The notes beneath the pieces were generated by a model. That model was given only the letters and a program-made list of their open reading frames with translations. It searched no databases and had not been told where the DNA came from. 64,000 nucleotides of DNA from JACCWM01 sp040393065 (GTDB lineage: Bacteria; Myxococcota_A; Bradymonadia; Bradymonadales; Bradymonadaceae): assembly GCA_040393065.1 (NCBI GenBank), contig JBEBUW010000008.1, positions 8,978-72,977 on the forward strand, read 5' to 3'. Both the position numbers and the translations under genes were made by a program. The number at the start of each line of letters is the position of its first letter. Position 1 is the first letter of the stretch. Below, one piece after another: positions 17,073 to 26,432 of the stretch.

Positions 17073-17984
17073 GTGAAAGTAACGAATCGTTTGACTGTAT
17101 TGATTGCAGGTGGGCTGTTGGCTGCTGGTTGCAGCACGAGTACGCCAGCGGAGTCTGCGCAAGACTCAGCACCGGTTGAACAGCAGAGCGCGGTGCAGGA
17201 AGAAGTTGCCGAGGTTGCTTCGGACGAAGATACGACCCGTGCAAAGCTTGAACAGGCTGTAGCCGGTGAGCATCGCAGTGAGGAGAATCGAGCGCGCGAT
17301 GCGTATCGTCATCCCGTGGAAACGCTGTTGTTTTTTGGGCTTGAGCCTTCGATGACTGTCGTCGAGTTGTCGCCGGGTGCGGGCTGGTACACGGAGATTC
17401 TTGCGCCGGTGCTTCGTGAACAGGGAAAACTGGTCATTGGCAATGCCGTGCCGACGTCACCGGATAGTTATGTGAGTCGTCTGGTGGCTGCGCTTCAGGC
17501 ATCGTTTGAAGCACATCCTGAAGTTTTCGATCAGGTTGAGGTCGGAAAGTTTTCTCTGCCGGAGCATGTCGAGCTGGGCGAGGCGAATTCTGCGGATCTG
17601 GTAGTAAGCTTCCGCAGTGTGCACGGCTGGGTGAATAATGGAATTGCTGAGCAGGCATTCGGTGCTGTGTATGAAGTTCTGAAGCCGGGCGGTACGTTTG
17701 GCCTGGTCGCGCATCGTGCGGCGGAAGGCGCCGATCCGGTAGAAAGTGCAAAGGCTGGATATTTGCCCGAAGCCTATGTGATTGAGCTTGCGGAGGCAGC
17801 AGGTTTTGAGCTGGTGGCTCGCTCGGATATCAACGCGAATCCAAAGGATACGCGTGATCACGAACATGGAGTCTGGAGTTTGCTGCCTTCGTTGCGCGGC
17901 GGTGATACGGACCGTGAGAAGTTCGTTGAAATCGGAGAGAGTGATCGGATGACGCTTACATTCAGAAAACCGGTTGCGGAATAA
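17073..17984 (+). CDS. Lipoprotein SAM-dependent methyltransferase
   Basis: A 303-residue protein with a lipoprotein signal (GLLAAGC, cysteine at residue 20) followed by a methyltransferase domain. The SAM-binding motif is VVELSPGAGWYTEIL (about residues 93-107); later motifs include ADLVVSFRSVHGW and VLKPGGTFGLVAH. It looks like the group annotated as predicted methyltransferase (COG4798), in which a signal peptide is common. The start is GTG with AAGGAG nine bases before it. A membrane-anchored, exported methyltransferase would need SAM outside the cytoplasm, so either the substrate and donor are unusual or the anchor faces inwards; not resolved here. Confidence 0.85.
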   Translation: MKVTNRLTVLIAGGLLAAGCSTSTPAESAQDSAPVEQQSAVQEEVAEVASDEDTTRAKLEQAVAGEHRSEENRARDAYRHPVETLLFFGLEPSMTVVELSPGAGWYTEILAPVLREQGKLVIGNAVPTSPDSYVSRLVAALQASFEAHPEVFDQVEVGKFSLPEHVELGEANSADLVVSFRSVHGWVNNGIAEQAFGAVYEVLKPGGTFGLVAHRAAEGADPVESAKAGYLPEAYVIELAEAAGFELVARSDINANPKDTRDHEHGVWSLLPSLRGGDTDREKFVEIGESDRMTLTFRKPVAE

Positions 17985-17987
17985 GCG

Positions 17988-18962
17988 TTATTTCGATCTC
18001 ACGGCATGGACAGTCGCCCCGCCTCGCGAATTTGGATACAGCGTTAGTGTCAGAATTTCGTTGTCGCGGGCGAACTGTTCGACGGTCGCATCGTCTCCCG
18101 GGAATTCTACAAGTTCGCGTGTGTCTTCCAGAACGCGGCCTGCTTCGGTGGGTTGCCAGCCACGGCTGGTGAGGGCTTGCATGTAGAAGTCGTGTATTTC
18201 TTCGACGCTTCGAGAGCCGACGTAAATGTTGTTTTTGAAGGTTGATTTCGGGTCGAGATCGGTAAAGCTGTTGATGCGTGTGCAGCCCGGGCAGGCGGGA
18301 ACGTCCAGGTCGACGCTCTGTCCTTCGCGGTCGTTGCCGGGGATCATTTTGGCGTAGTCAAATTTGTCGTCGCTCCAGGTCGCGGTGATCGTGGCAAAGC
18401 GAGCGTTGGGTTCGCGGTCGATTTGAATGTGCCGATGGCCGCGGAAGATCTGGTGGGGATCTTTTTCGGAGAAAAAGAGTTTTTTCAGGCCTTCTTTATC
18501 TTTCGCGTTGGCCTGGTTCAGCATGCCGCCCATAACGATACTGTTCGGGGAAATCGAGAGGGGGACGATTCCGCCGGTGAGCGATGCGATGGTCATTTCA
18601 TCGGATTTTTGTAGGGTATAGAATGGGCGTTTGTTGAGTCCCTGATTGGTAAATTCGTTCTGGTACTCGCGCATGATTTCTATGGGCTCTCGGTCGCTGA
18701 AGTTTACCGAGAAATACACGGTGTTGCCGTTGAGATCGAAGGTCTGGGGCTCGTCGTGGCCGAGGCGTTCCAGGGCTTCGCCAAACATGGCTGCATTGGA
18801 GCGGGGTGCGCTTGTAAACCAGGTAATATCAGCGTGGGATGATGAAATTTCGCCATCAAAATTGAATACGCCGACTGCCCATGCGATGGCAGCGATACTC
18901 CCCGCACAAAGCGTGACTTTGGTTCCAACGAGTAGGGATGTCTTCCATGGATTCGATTTCAT
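17988..18962 (-). CDS. Membrane-anchored protein of unknown function
   Basis: A 324-residue protein with one N-terminal hydrophobic segment (about residues 12-32) and a large soluble part likely in the periplasm. CPGC occurs at about residues 229-232, which could be a redox or metal motif but stands alone. Towards the end SVEEIHDFYMQALTSRGW is like a helix followed by a small alpha/beta unit. No family recognised. The stop lies three bases from the convergent methyltransferase gene. Confidence 0.7.
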   Translation of the reverse strand: MKSNPWKTSLLVGTKVTLCAGSIAAIAWAVGVFNFDGEISSSHADITWFTSAPRSNAAMFGEALERLGHDEPQTFDLNGNTVYFSVNFSDREPIEIMREYQNEFTNQGLNKRPFYTLQKSDEMTIASLTGGIVPLSISPNSIVMGGMLNQANAKDKEGLKKLFFSEKDPHQIFRGHRHIQIDREPNARFATITATWSDDKFDYAKMIPGNDREGQSVDLDVPACPGCTRINSFTDLDPKSTFKNNIYVGSRSVEEIHDFYMQALTSRGWQPTEAGRVLEDTRELVEFPGDDATVEQFARDNEILTLTLYPNSRGGATVHAVRSK

Positions 18963-19091
18963 CAGTTATACCAGAGTTATGAGAAACATGCTGATAGACA
19001 CACATTCAGTCCGGGTATTCTATACATTTTGAATAAGGCCGGCAATGGAAGTGCCGGAAATGAATTCGAGTTGAGCTGATTAAGGAGCGAA

Positions 19092-20114
19092 ATGATGCGT
19101 GCGTGGCAGATTACGGGTGGTTTTGGAATCGAGAACTTGCGGTGTGTTGAGCAGGTGCGTCCGGCGGTTGTGGGGCCGGGGCAGGTTTTGATCCGGTTGT
19201 TGGCTGTATCGCTGAATTATCGCGACTATTTGATGGTGCAGGGGTTGTATAATCCGCGGCAGCCGTTGCCGCTGGTGCCGTGTTCGGACGGGGTGGCGGA
19301 GGTCGTAGAGGTTGGCGAAGGCGTTTCACGGGTTGCGGTGGGTGAGCGGGTTTTGCCGATTTTTGCGCAGGGGTGGTTTGAGGGTGGAGCGACCCGGGAG
19401 AAGTTGCGGACGACGTTGGGTGGGCCGCTGCCGGGAACGTTGCAGGAGTATATGGTGGTCGATGAAAATGCGCTGGTGCATGCGCCGGCGTATTTGAGTG
19501 ATGAAGGTGCGGCCAGTCTGGTGTGTGCGGGCGTAACGGCCTGGCATGCGCTGGTGGCGGAGGGCGGAATTACGGCGGGGCAAAGGGTTCTGGTTCTGGG
19601 AACGGGCGGCGTGGCGATGTTTGCCGTGCAGATTGCGAAGATTCTGGGGGCGGAAGTGATTGTGACGTCGAGCAGTGATGAGAAATTGGAGCGGGCCAGG
19701 GCGCTGGGTGCGCAGCACGGAATCAATTATCGAACAACGCCGAACTGGGGCGCGGCGGTGAAGGAGCTGACGGACGGTGTGGGTGTCGATCTGGTGGTGG
19801 AACTTGGCGGCGCCGGGACGCTTGAACAGTCGCTGCGGGCAGTGCGCGTGGGCGGCCAGATCAGCCTGATCGGTGTGCTGGCGGGCGGCGCGCAGCAGCT
19901 TAATATTGTTTCGATTTTGATGCAGAATATTCGTGTGCAGGGGATTTTGGTGGGCAGTCGCGCGATGTTTGAGGCGATGAATCAGGCGTTCACATTGCAT
20001 GCATGTCAGCCGGTGATCGACCGTGTGTTTGATTTTGAGGAGGCGCCCGAGGCGTTTCGTTATCTGGCCACGGGCCAGCATTTTGGAAAGGTCTGTATTC
20101 GGGTTTCTCGTTAG
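19092..20114 (+). CDS. Zinc-type alcohol dehydrogenase-like oxidoreductase
   Basis: An MDR-superfamily NAD(P)-dependent reductase of 340 residues. VLVLGTGGVAMFAVQIAKILG is its Rossmann motif (GTGGVAMFAV), GVTAWHAL the usual segment before it, and the first half has the GroES-like fold pattern (LNYRDYLMVQG, PCSDGVAEVVEVGEGV). Zinc ligands of true alcohol dehydrogenases are not all visible, so it may be a quinone- or enoyl-type reductase. AAGGAG lies before two tandem ATG codons; 19092 is used, 19095 is equally likely. It is followed 32 bases later by an aldo/keto reductase, probably co-transcribed. Substrate unknown. Confidence 0.88.
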   Translation: MMRAWQITGGFGIENLRCVEQVRPAVVGPGQVLIRLLAVSLNYRDYLMVQGLYNPRQPLPLVPCSDGVAEVVEVGEGVSRVAVGERVLPIFAQGWFEGGATREKLRTTLGGPLPGTLQEYMVVDENALVHAPAYLSDEGAASLVCAGVTAWHALVAEGGITAGQRVLVLGTGGVAMFAVQIAKILGAEVIVTSSSDEKLERARALGAQHGINYRTTPNWGAAVKELTDGVGVDLVVELGGAGTLEQSLRAVRVGGQISLIGVLAGGAQQLNIVSILMQNIRVQGILVGSRAMFEAMNQAFTLHACQPVIDRVFDFEEAPEAFRYLATGQHFGKVCIRVSR

Positions 20115-20146
20115 GAATTGCTGGATTTTATGAAGAAGGAGATGGG

Positions 20147-21136
20147 ATGAATTATCGGTTTATGGGATCGACCGGCGTGCGGGTTTCGCAGCTTTGTCTG
20201 GGGACGATGACGTTTGGGACGCTGGCGGATGAGGCGATGTCGGCGCAGATGTTTCATCGGGCGCGTGAGGCGGGCGTCAATATGTTTGATTGCGCCGACG
20301 TGTACGCGGGCGGGCGTTCGGAGCAGATTCTGGGGAAATTGATCGCTTCGTGTCGTGATGAAGTGGTGATTGCGACGAAGGCGTATTTTCCGACCGGGCA
20401 AGATCCGAATGCGCGTGGTTCGTCTCGGTATCATCTGGTGAACGCGGTAGAGGCGAGTCTGAAGCGGCTGAATACGGACCGGATCGATGTGTTTTATCTG
20501 CATCGTTTTGATGATTTTACGGCGATCGAGGACACGTTGCGGGTACTGGATGATCTGGTGCGTGCGGGCAAGATTTTGTATCCGGCTGCGAGTAATTTTG
20601 CGGCCTGGCAGGTGGCGCGGGCGCTGGGCAAAAGTGAGGCGCGTGGGTGGGTTCCGTTTGCGTGCATTCAGCCGATGTACAATCTGGTGAAGCGCCAGGC
20701 CGAGGTGGAGCTATTGCCGATGGCTCAGGCTGAAAACCTGGGGGTTTTTCCGTACAGTCCGCTTGCGGGCGGGCTTTTGACGGGAAAATACGTTGGGGGA
20801 AAACCGACAGAGGGCAGGTTGGTGGAAAATCCGATGTATCAGGTTCGTTATGGGGAGGCGTATTACGGCGAAGTCGCCAAGAAGTTTGTGGAATTTGCCT
20901 GTGAGCGCGGATTGGATCCGATTGCGCTGGCGATTGCCTGGGTGGGCGCGCATCCGGCGGTGACGGCGCCGATTATCGGGGCAAGAAATGTGGAGCAGCT
21001 TGCGTCATCGTTGGCGGCGGCTGAGATTGTGGTGGATGCGGAATTGCGGGCTGAAATCGATGCACTTTCGGTGACGCCGCCGCCGGCAACGGATCGTAAT
21101 GAAGAGGCGTCGGCGCATAACTATGGTTCGCGGTAA
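20147..21136 (+). CDS. Aldo/keto reductase
   Basis: A 329-residue NADPH-dependent reductase of the TIM-barrel aldo/keto family. The catalytic tetrad can be placed: Asp in FDCADVYAGG with Tyr four residues on, Lys in ATKAYF and His in YLHRFD. YSPLAGGLLTGKY and IIGARNVEQL, which form part of the cofactor site, are present. It follows the MDR oxidoreductase with a short gap and precedes a terminator shared with the convergent mdh gene. The physiological substrate cannot be told from the sequence. Confidence 0.93.
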   Translation: MNYRFMGSTGVRVSQLCLGTMTFGTLADEAMSAQMFHRAREAGVNMFDCADVYAGGRSEQILGKLIASCRDEVVIATKAYFPTGQDPNARGSSRYHLVNAVEASLKRLNTDRIDVFYLHRFDDFTAIEDTLRVLDDLVRAGKILYPAASNFAAWQVARALGKSEARGWVPFACIQPMYNLVKRQAEVELLPMAQAENLGVFPYSPLAGGLLTGKYVGGKPTEGRLVENPMYQVRYGEAYYGEVAKKFVEFACERGLDPIALAIAWVGAHPAVTAPIIGARNVEQLASSLAAAEIVVDAELRAEIDALSVTPPPATDRNEEASAHNYGSR

Positions 21137-21167
21137 ATTGGAGCGATTTTAGAGAGTTTTCAAAATA

Positions 21168-21206
21168 AAAAAGCCCGGTAGCGTCTGGCTACCGGGCTTT
21201 TTGTTT
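21168..21206. terminator. Bidirectional intrinsic terminator
   Basis: A perfect 15-bp stem (21168-21182 with 21188-21202, loop GTCTG) whose core is GCCCGGTAGC, flanked by A-runs and T-runs on both sides. It sits between the convergent aldo/keto reductase and malate dehydrogenase genes and can serve both. Confidence 0.92.
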
Positions 21207-21222
21207 CCAGGAAATGCCGGGA

Positions 21223-22209
21223 TTAACCGAGCAGATCTTCGACGACAGCGCGCTCTTCGAGGAGCTGTTTTTTGGTGATTTCGAGTTTTTCACGCGAGAA
21301 GTCGTTGAGTTCGATGCCTTCGACGATTTCGTAGTTTCCTTTGCCGTCGCAGCGGACAGGGAAGGAGTAGATCAGGCCTTCTTCGATGCCGTAGGCGCCG
21401 TTGCTGGGGACGGCCATCGATACGAAATCGTTGGAGGGCGTGACCTGGAACATGTCGTGGACGTGGTCGATGGCGGCGGCAGCGGCGCTGGCGGCCGAGG
21501 AGGAACCACGGGCGGCGATGATTTCGGCGCCGCGTTTCTGGACGGTCGAAATGAAGTCGCCTTCAAGCCATGCGCGGTCGCTGATGACGTCGGTAACCGG
21601 TTTGCCGTCGATCTTGGCGTTGAAGAAGTCCGGGTACATGGTGTCGGAGTGGTTGCCCCAGATTCCAACGTTGGTGATGCTTTTTACGCTGACACCGGCG
21701 CGTGCGGCGAGCTGGTGTTTGGCGCGGTTTTCGTCGAGACGGGTCATGGCGGTGAAACGCTCGCGGGGAACGTCGGGCGCGTTGTACATCGCGATGAGCG
21801 CGTTGGTGTTGCAGGGGTTTCCGACGACGCAAACGCGGATGTCGTCGGCGGCATTGTCGTTGATCGCTTTGCCCTGGCCGGTGAAAATGGGGCCGTTGGC
21901 TTTGATCAAATCGGCGCGCTGCATGCCGGGACCGCGCGGGCGTCCGCCGACGAGCAGGGCGATGTTGGCGCCTGCGAAGCCGACGTTGGCGTCATCGGTC
22001 ATGATGATGTCTTCGAGCAGCGGGAATGCGCAGTCGTTGAGTTCCATCACAACGCCTTCGAGGGCTTTCATGGCCGGCGTGATTTCGAGAAGCTGCAAAA
22101 TAACGGGAGTGTCCTTGCCAAACAGTGCGCCAGAGGCGATGCGAAACAAAAGCGAGTAACCAATTGCGCCGGCAGCGCCGGTAATCGCAACGCGAACAGG
22201 TTGTGTCAT
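21223..22209 (-). CDS. mdh: Malate dehydrogenase
   Basis: Interconverts malate and oxaloacetate with NAD in the TCA and glyoxylate cycles. The 328-residue protein starts with the Rossmann motif TGAAGAIGYSLLFRIASG, carries GGRPRGPGM (first substrate arginine and mobile loop), VVGNPCNTNA, MTRLDENRA and the catalytic histidine in GNHSDTMYPD. Length and these motifs fit the 'cytosolic-type' group rather than the lactate-dehydrogenase-like one. The ATG at 22209 was chosen over the frame's upstream start since MTQPVRVAITG is the normal N-terminus. Confidence 0.96.
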   Translation of the reverse strand: MTQPVRVAITGAAGAIGYSLLFRIASGALFGKDTPVILQLLEITPAMKALEGVVMELNDCAFPLLEDIIMTDDANVGFAGANIALLVGGRPRGPGMQRADLIKANGPIFTGQGKAINDNAADDIRVCVVGNPCNTNALIAMYNAPDVPRERFTAMTRLDENRAKHQLAARAGVSVKSITNVGIWGNHSDTMYPDFFNAKIDGKPVTDVISDRAWLEGDFISTVQKRGAEIIAARGSSSAASAAAAAIDHVHDMFQVTPSNDFVSMAVPSNGAYGIEEGLIYSFPVRCDGKGNYEIVEGIELNDFSREKLEITKKQLLEERAVVEDLLG

Positions 22210-22309
22210 TATCAGGGCTCCATACATGAAAAAAAAGTGGACGATTCGAACTGCGAACCGCCCACTTGCTAGTGCGTGGCAATCATGCTGTCAAGAAGCG
22301 AGATCCGTG

Positions 22310-23416
22310 TTAGCGAATGTTCTCTTCATGCATTTCGATCTGGGATTCGGCACGCAGGTTTTCCAGATAACCTTGCAGAGCCTGCTGGATGGTCTGGTTG
22401 CGCAGCTCGCGCTCCAGGCGCGGTTGGACTTCGTCAAACTCGAGTACACCGGCAGGTTGTTTTTCGGTGACCTGGATGATGTGCCAGCCGAACTGGGTGC
22501 GGACCGGTTCGGAGACTTCGTCTTTGTTCAGGGCAAAAGCGACGTTCTCGAATTCCGGAACCATCTGGCCGCGGGGAAACATGCCTAGTTCGCCGCCCTG
22601 GGGTGCGGAAGGGCCTTCGGAGCGTGTGCGGGCGATTTCGACGAAATCAGCGCCGGGTTGTGCGGCTTCTTTGCGGATTTCTTCGGCGCGAACGCGAGCT
22701 GCTTCCCAATCGGCTTCGCTGGCGTCAGGTTCGACACGGATCAGGATGTGGCGTGCGCGGATTTGTTCGGGAACCTGGAACATTTCCTGGTTTGCGTCAT
22801 AAAAGGCGCGTACTTGTTGAGCATCGGGGACTTGCAGGCCGTTGTCGATGAGCAGGCGTTCGATGGCAATGGACTGGCGGATCGAATCGCGCAGTTCCTC
22901 CTGGCTGATGCCGAGTTCTTCGACCATGTCTTCCAGAGAGCGGGCCGGTCCGCCCATTTCTTCGGCGGTTTCGCTGATTTCCTGGCGGATTTCATCGAGT
23001 TTGCTGTCCACTTCGGCATCGGTCACGGTGATATTGGCTTTGGTAACGGCGCCATCCATCAGTTCCTGGTCGATCAGGCGTTCCACGATTTGCGGAGCGA
23101 CGTGGGCCAGGAGTTGGGGCGGGAACTGGCCGCTGGCTACGAGACGTTCGATTTCGGTGTTGAAATCTTCGGCGGGAATGTCTTTGCCGTTGACGGTTGC
23201 AATCGGGCCGTAGGCATGGGGGACGCCGTTGGCGGCCGGTGTGACCGCGGCGTTGGAGCCTTCTTCGCCGACCTGCTCATCGGTATTGACCGAGCGGTAT
23301 TGTTTTTGCTCCTGGTTGCTCGCATCCGGAATTTCAGAGTTCGAGCTACATCCCACGGCAGTTGCAGCGGCCACAAGGGAGAGACTCAGTGCAGCCAGGT
23401 GTTTTTTTAAGTTCAT
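22310..23416 (-). CDS. Lipoprotein peptidyl-prolyl isomerase (SurA/PrsA-like)
   Basis: A 368-residue periplasmic foldase anchored by a lipid. MNLKKHLAALSLSLVAA starts the signal and the lipobox ATAVGC puts the cysteine at residue 23. A chaperone-type helical region (VNGKDIPAEDFNTEIERL onwards, like SurA N-terminal domains) precedes a complete parvulin domain at about 220-330: RARHILIRV, GELGMFPRGQMVPEFE and FGWHIIQV. Only one parvulin domain is present. It belongs to the same strand as the genes at 23632 and 24331, but a gap of about 215 bases precedes it. Confidence 0.92.
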   Translation of the reverse strand: MNLKKHLAALSLSLVAAATAVGCSSNSEIPDASNQEQKQYRSVNTDEQVGEEGSNAAVTPAANGVPHAYGPIATVNGKDIPAEDFNTEIERLVASGQFPPQLLAHVAPQIVERLIDQELMDGAVTKANITVTDAEVDSKLDEIRQEISETAEEMGGPARSLEDMVEELGISQEELRDSIRQSIAIERLLIDNGLQVPDAQQVRAFYDANQEMFQVPEQIRARHILIRVEPDASEADWEAARVRAEEIRKEAAQPGADFVEIARTRSEGPSAPQGGELGMFPRGQMVPEFENVAFALNKDEVSEPVRTQFGWHIIQVTEKQPAGVLEFDEVQPRLERELRNQTIQQALQGYLENLRAESQIEMHEENIR

Positions 23417-23631
23417 GAAAATATCTCCGATCAAGTAGGCCGCGAACGACCAGGAAACACAAAAGCGAGGCTAAGAAGTAAGGCCGATAAGCCGGGACCG
23501 CGCTTGATGTAGCACAACCGGATCGCCGGTGCGAGTTATTTGTCCGTACGCGATTCTACCTGCATACAAATAGAGATCAGGTCAAATGTAGCGACGTATT
23601 CATGAGCAACCAGCCTGAGAAAGACGCCAGC

Positions 23632-24216
23632 TCAAGAGGAGTGGTGTGAGGAATGGGTGGATTGAGCGTGGGAGGCAGTTTCGGAGGCGTGTGCGGCGGC
23701 GTCGAGATCGAGGGTGTAGTTGTCGTGATGTTCCTGGGTGTTTTGAGAGTCCCGGGCCAGGTCTTTATCAAATTCTTGAAAGCGATCGGTGGGTTCGAGC
23801 AGATCGGGGAAGATGAATTCGGTGCCGCCGTGCAGGGTGACTTCGCGGTAGACAACGCCCTGTTGTTCGAGTTCGTTCAGTGCGCGGGTGGCCTGGTCGA
23901 TGGTGAGGGGCGTTTGCATGGCGACGTGGGTGGCAGAGACGCGGCCGTGGCGGATGCGTGCCATTTGAAGGATCAGGTTTTCGGTTCTGTCGTCGAGCGT
24001 GGAGGCCGCTGCGGGGCCGGGAGTTTTGATGGCTTTGTACAGAGCGAACATGGCCGGCAGGGAGACAAGGGAAAAGAAGATCAGAAACACGATGTTGGCG
24101 CTCATGTCGGGCTGGCCGGTGATGATTTCGTACAGGCTCATGCCGATGCAGGGGAGGCTAAACAGCAGGGCGCTCGCGCTGGTGAGCAAAAGAAATATGC
24201 GTGTGGAAGATTTCAT
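23632..24216 (-). CDS. Two-helix membrane protein with helix-turn-helix-like domain
   Basis: A 194-residue protein with two hydrophobic segments (about 8-28 and 40-62). The region that follows, about 75-135, reads like a winged-helix dissociable unit (LILQMARIRHGRVSATHVA, then ATRALNELEQQGVVYREV), suggesting it might bind DNA or another protein at the membrane. The end is a His/Ser-rich tail. No family recognised. It is preceded by the patatin gene on the same strand. Confidence 0.65.
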   Translation of the reverse strand: MKSSTRIFLLLTSASALLFSLPCIGMSLYEIITGQPDMSANIVFLIFFSLVSLPAMFALYKAIKTPGPAAASTLDDRTENLILQMARIRHGRVSATHVAMQTPLTIDQATRALNELEQQGVVYREVTLHGGTEFIFPDLLEPTDRFQEFDKDLARDSQNTQEHHDNYTLDLDAAAHASETASHAQSTHSSHHSS

Positions 24217-24330
24217 GCCGTGCCCAGGACAGATGGTTGTGGGAAAACATCACTGATGATGCCTTCGTTTATACAGGAAAATAGCGGGCCGCGGCGAGTG
24301 AGAATGTGGAGTCAGGGGAAGAATGCAGGA

Positions 24331-25644
24331 TTAGCGGAAGAAATCGACGAGTTCGTCGTGGCGTTCATGGGCGTCGCGGTAGCCGAGGTTGAGGAGTTTT
24401 CCGGTGTAATGGCCGTCGAAGAGCAGGTAGCTGAGCAGGTCGCTTTCGCGGTAGCCGTCGCCGTCGATCGCATACTGGCTGAAGCGCCGGATGAGGGGAG
24501 AGCCCCAGAAGGAATCGGGCTGGTTGGCGGCGACTTCGGCGGCGATGCGGCCCAGATCCTGGCTGGAGCGTAGTAAGAGGTGGTCGACGTAGCGGTAGCC
24601 CTGGCCGCGGTGTTTTCGGAGGACTTCGTTGAGTTTCTGGGAAAAGGCGGGATCGTTGTAGGCTTCTTCGCCGTGGCGGAGCAGGGCGTTGATGCGTTTG
24701 AGCACGGAGAGGTCGTAGTCGAGCGGGTCGAGCAAGATCGCGTCGAGCAGTTTGCCGAGCATAAAGGTGAGGTTGGGATGGGTGGCGTTTTCCCGGGAGT
24801 CGGGCAGTACGGTGTCGGAAGCGATGCTGGAGTCGTTGGGTGTCAGCGAGATCGGCGGCAGTTTTTCGGAGCGGTTTTGTAAGGAAATCACCAGGAGTTT
24901 GTCGGCGCCCAGGCGCAGGGCAGGGGCGATGGGTGTGTTCTGTCGGATGCCGCCGTCGCAGTACCAGTGGTTGCCGATTTTGACGGCCGGGAAAACGAGC
25001 GGGATCGCGGCGCTGGCCAGGATTTTCTGGGCCGTCATGGGGCCGGAGATGGCGATCCGGCGAAAATCGTGGGTCCAGGGAGGGACAACGCCTTTGCGGG
25101 AATCGATGAAGATTGTGGTGCGGCCGGTGACGATATCGGTGGTGGAAACGGAGATGGCGTCGAGCAGGCCGCGTTTGAAATTGCGGGAGATGTTGGCAAA
25201 CGGGATTTCGTTGCGTACCAGGCTGTCGAAGAACGAGGTGCGGAGCAGGCCGCCTTCGCGGCTGTCCTGGCGGGAGGGGGCGATGATCTGGGCAAAAGGT
25301 GAGGGCAGGGCACGGGCGATTTTGTTGCGATCTTGATCTTCACCCAGTGCTTTGCGCAGGGTTCGCCAGACGTCGCTGTAGGAAATGCTGACGACTTTGG
25401 AGAAGCGCAGGGTTCGCCACAGATACCAGAGTCGTTGGGCGCTGCGTTCCGGGTGATCGATGGTGGCGGCCAGCCAGGCGGCGTTGAGGGCACCGACGCT
25501 GGTTCCGCTGATGGTGGAAAAACGAACGGGGCGGCCAAGTGCGCGCGGGATGTTCTCGAGAATGTAACGTAAAACTCCGGCTTCGTAGGCGCCGCGTGCG
25601 CCGCCGCCGGATAAAACCAGGGCAATCTTGGGAGGTGCAGACAT
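24331..25644 (-). CDS. Patatin-like phospholipase
   Basis: A lipid acyl hydrolase of 437 residues. The oxyanion-hole motif GGGARGAYEAGVL lies at about 13-25, the nucleophile serine is in GTSVGALNA (about 50) and the catalytic Asp is in the DGG of YCDGGIRQNTPI. The C-terminal third has no known domain. GGAG lies seven bases before the ATG. No signal peptide, so it may act from the cytoplasm or be secreted by a type III or VI system as other bacterial patatins; not decided here. Confidence 0.92.
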   Translation of the reverse strand: MSAPPKIALVLSGGGARGAYEAGVLRYILENIPRALGRPVRFSTISGTSVGALNAAWLAATIDHPERSAQRLWYLWRTLRFSKVVSISYSDVWRTLRKALGEDQDRNKIARALPSPFAQIIAPSRQDSREGGLLRTSFFDSLVRNEIPFANISRNFKRGLLDAISVSTTDIVTGRTTIFIDSRKGVVPPWTHDFRRIAISGPMTAQKILASAAIPLVFPAVKIGNHWYCDGGIRQNTPIAPALRLGADKLLVISLQNRSEKLPPISLTPNDSSIASDTVLPDSRENATHPNLTFMLGKLLDAILLDPLDYDLSVLKRINALLRHGEEAYNDPAFSQKLNEVLRKHRGQGYRYVDHLLLRSSQDLGRIAAEVAANQPDSFWGSPLIRRFSQYAIDGDGYRESDLLSYLLFDGHYTGKLLNLGYRDAHERHDELVDFFR

Positions 25645-25679
25645 CAGGGGACTCCATTACAACATTGCAAAGACCCGGG

Positions 25680-26300
25680 TTAAATTTCTTCTTGAAGCTG
25701 GGCCAGAAAGGCTTGCATGAAGGCCGTTCTGTGCTCGGCCAGCCTGGCTCCCTCCCGGGTGTAGAAGCGATCTTTTAAGAGGAGGAGTTTTTTGTAGAAA
25801 TGATCGACGATAAAGCGTTGATCGTCAGGTTCGCGCTCCACGCAGAAGGGATCGACGGGAGAGAAGGTGGCCTGTCCGAGGCTTCCGCCGCATTCAAAGG
25901 TTCGTGCGATGCCGATGGCGCCGAGAGCGTCCAGGTTGTCGGCGTCGGAGACGATTTTGGCTTCCAGACTCCGGGGGATGAATCCGGCCGAAAAGGAATG
26001 GCAGCGAATGGCCTCGTAAACGCGTTCGATTCTTTCGGGTTCAAGCTGGCCCTGTAGCCAGGCGGCGGCTTTTTCGGCGGCCAGGGTGGAGGCCATTTTG
26101 CGCTCGGGATGATTTTTGGCGAGGTTGACGATGTCGTGCAGCAGGGCGGCCAGGTCGATGACTAAGAGATCGCCGCCTTCTACCCGGGCGATATTGCGGG
26201 CATGCATGCGCACGCGCTCAATATGCATGGGGTCATGGCCGCCGGTGATGGCCATTTCCTGGCGCATAAATAGGGCGGCTCGTTGTGTGAGAGTGTTCAT
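25680..26300 (-). CDS. HD-domain phosphohydrolase
   Basis: A 206-residue metal-dependent phosphohydrolase of the HD superfamily. Metal ligands are in GGHDPMHIERV (first histidine), LLHDIVN (the HD pair), CHSFSAG and SDADNLDALG (last Asp). The layout is that of YedJ-type HD proteins. The substrate is not known; nucleotides are likely. Divergent from the WD40 gene, with 132 bases between the starts. Ribosome-binding site weak. Confidence 0.88.
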   Translation of the reverse strand: MNTLTQRAALFMRQEMAITGGHDPMHIERVRMHARNIARVEGGDLLVIDLAALLHDIVNLAKNHPERKMASTLAAEKAAAWLQGQLEPERIERVYEAIRCHSFSAGFIPRSLEAKIVSDADNLDALGAIGIARTFECGGSLGQATFSPVDPFCVEREPDDQRFIVDHFYKKLLLLKDRFYTREGARLAEHRTAFMQAFLAQLQEEI

Positions 26301-26432
26301 GAGCAGTCCGGGAACTTCGCGGTTTGCGGCAATGGTTGCGGTTTACCAAAAGAACAATAGTTGTTACAAACGTATGGACCTGGTCCTAAGCACACAGGCA
26401 TTCCCCCGGACAATTCGTACACCGGATAGACG

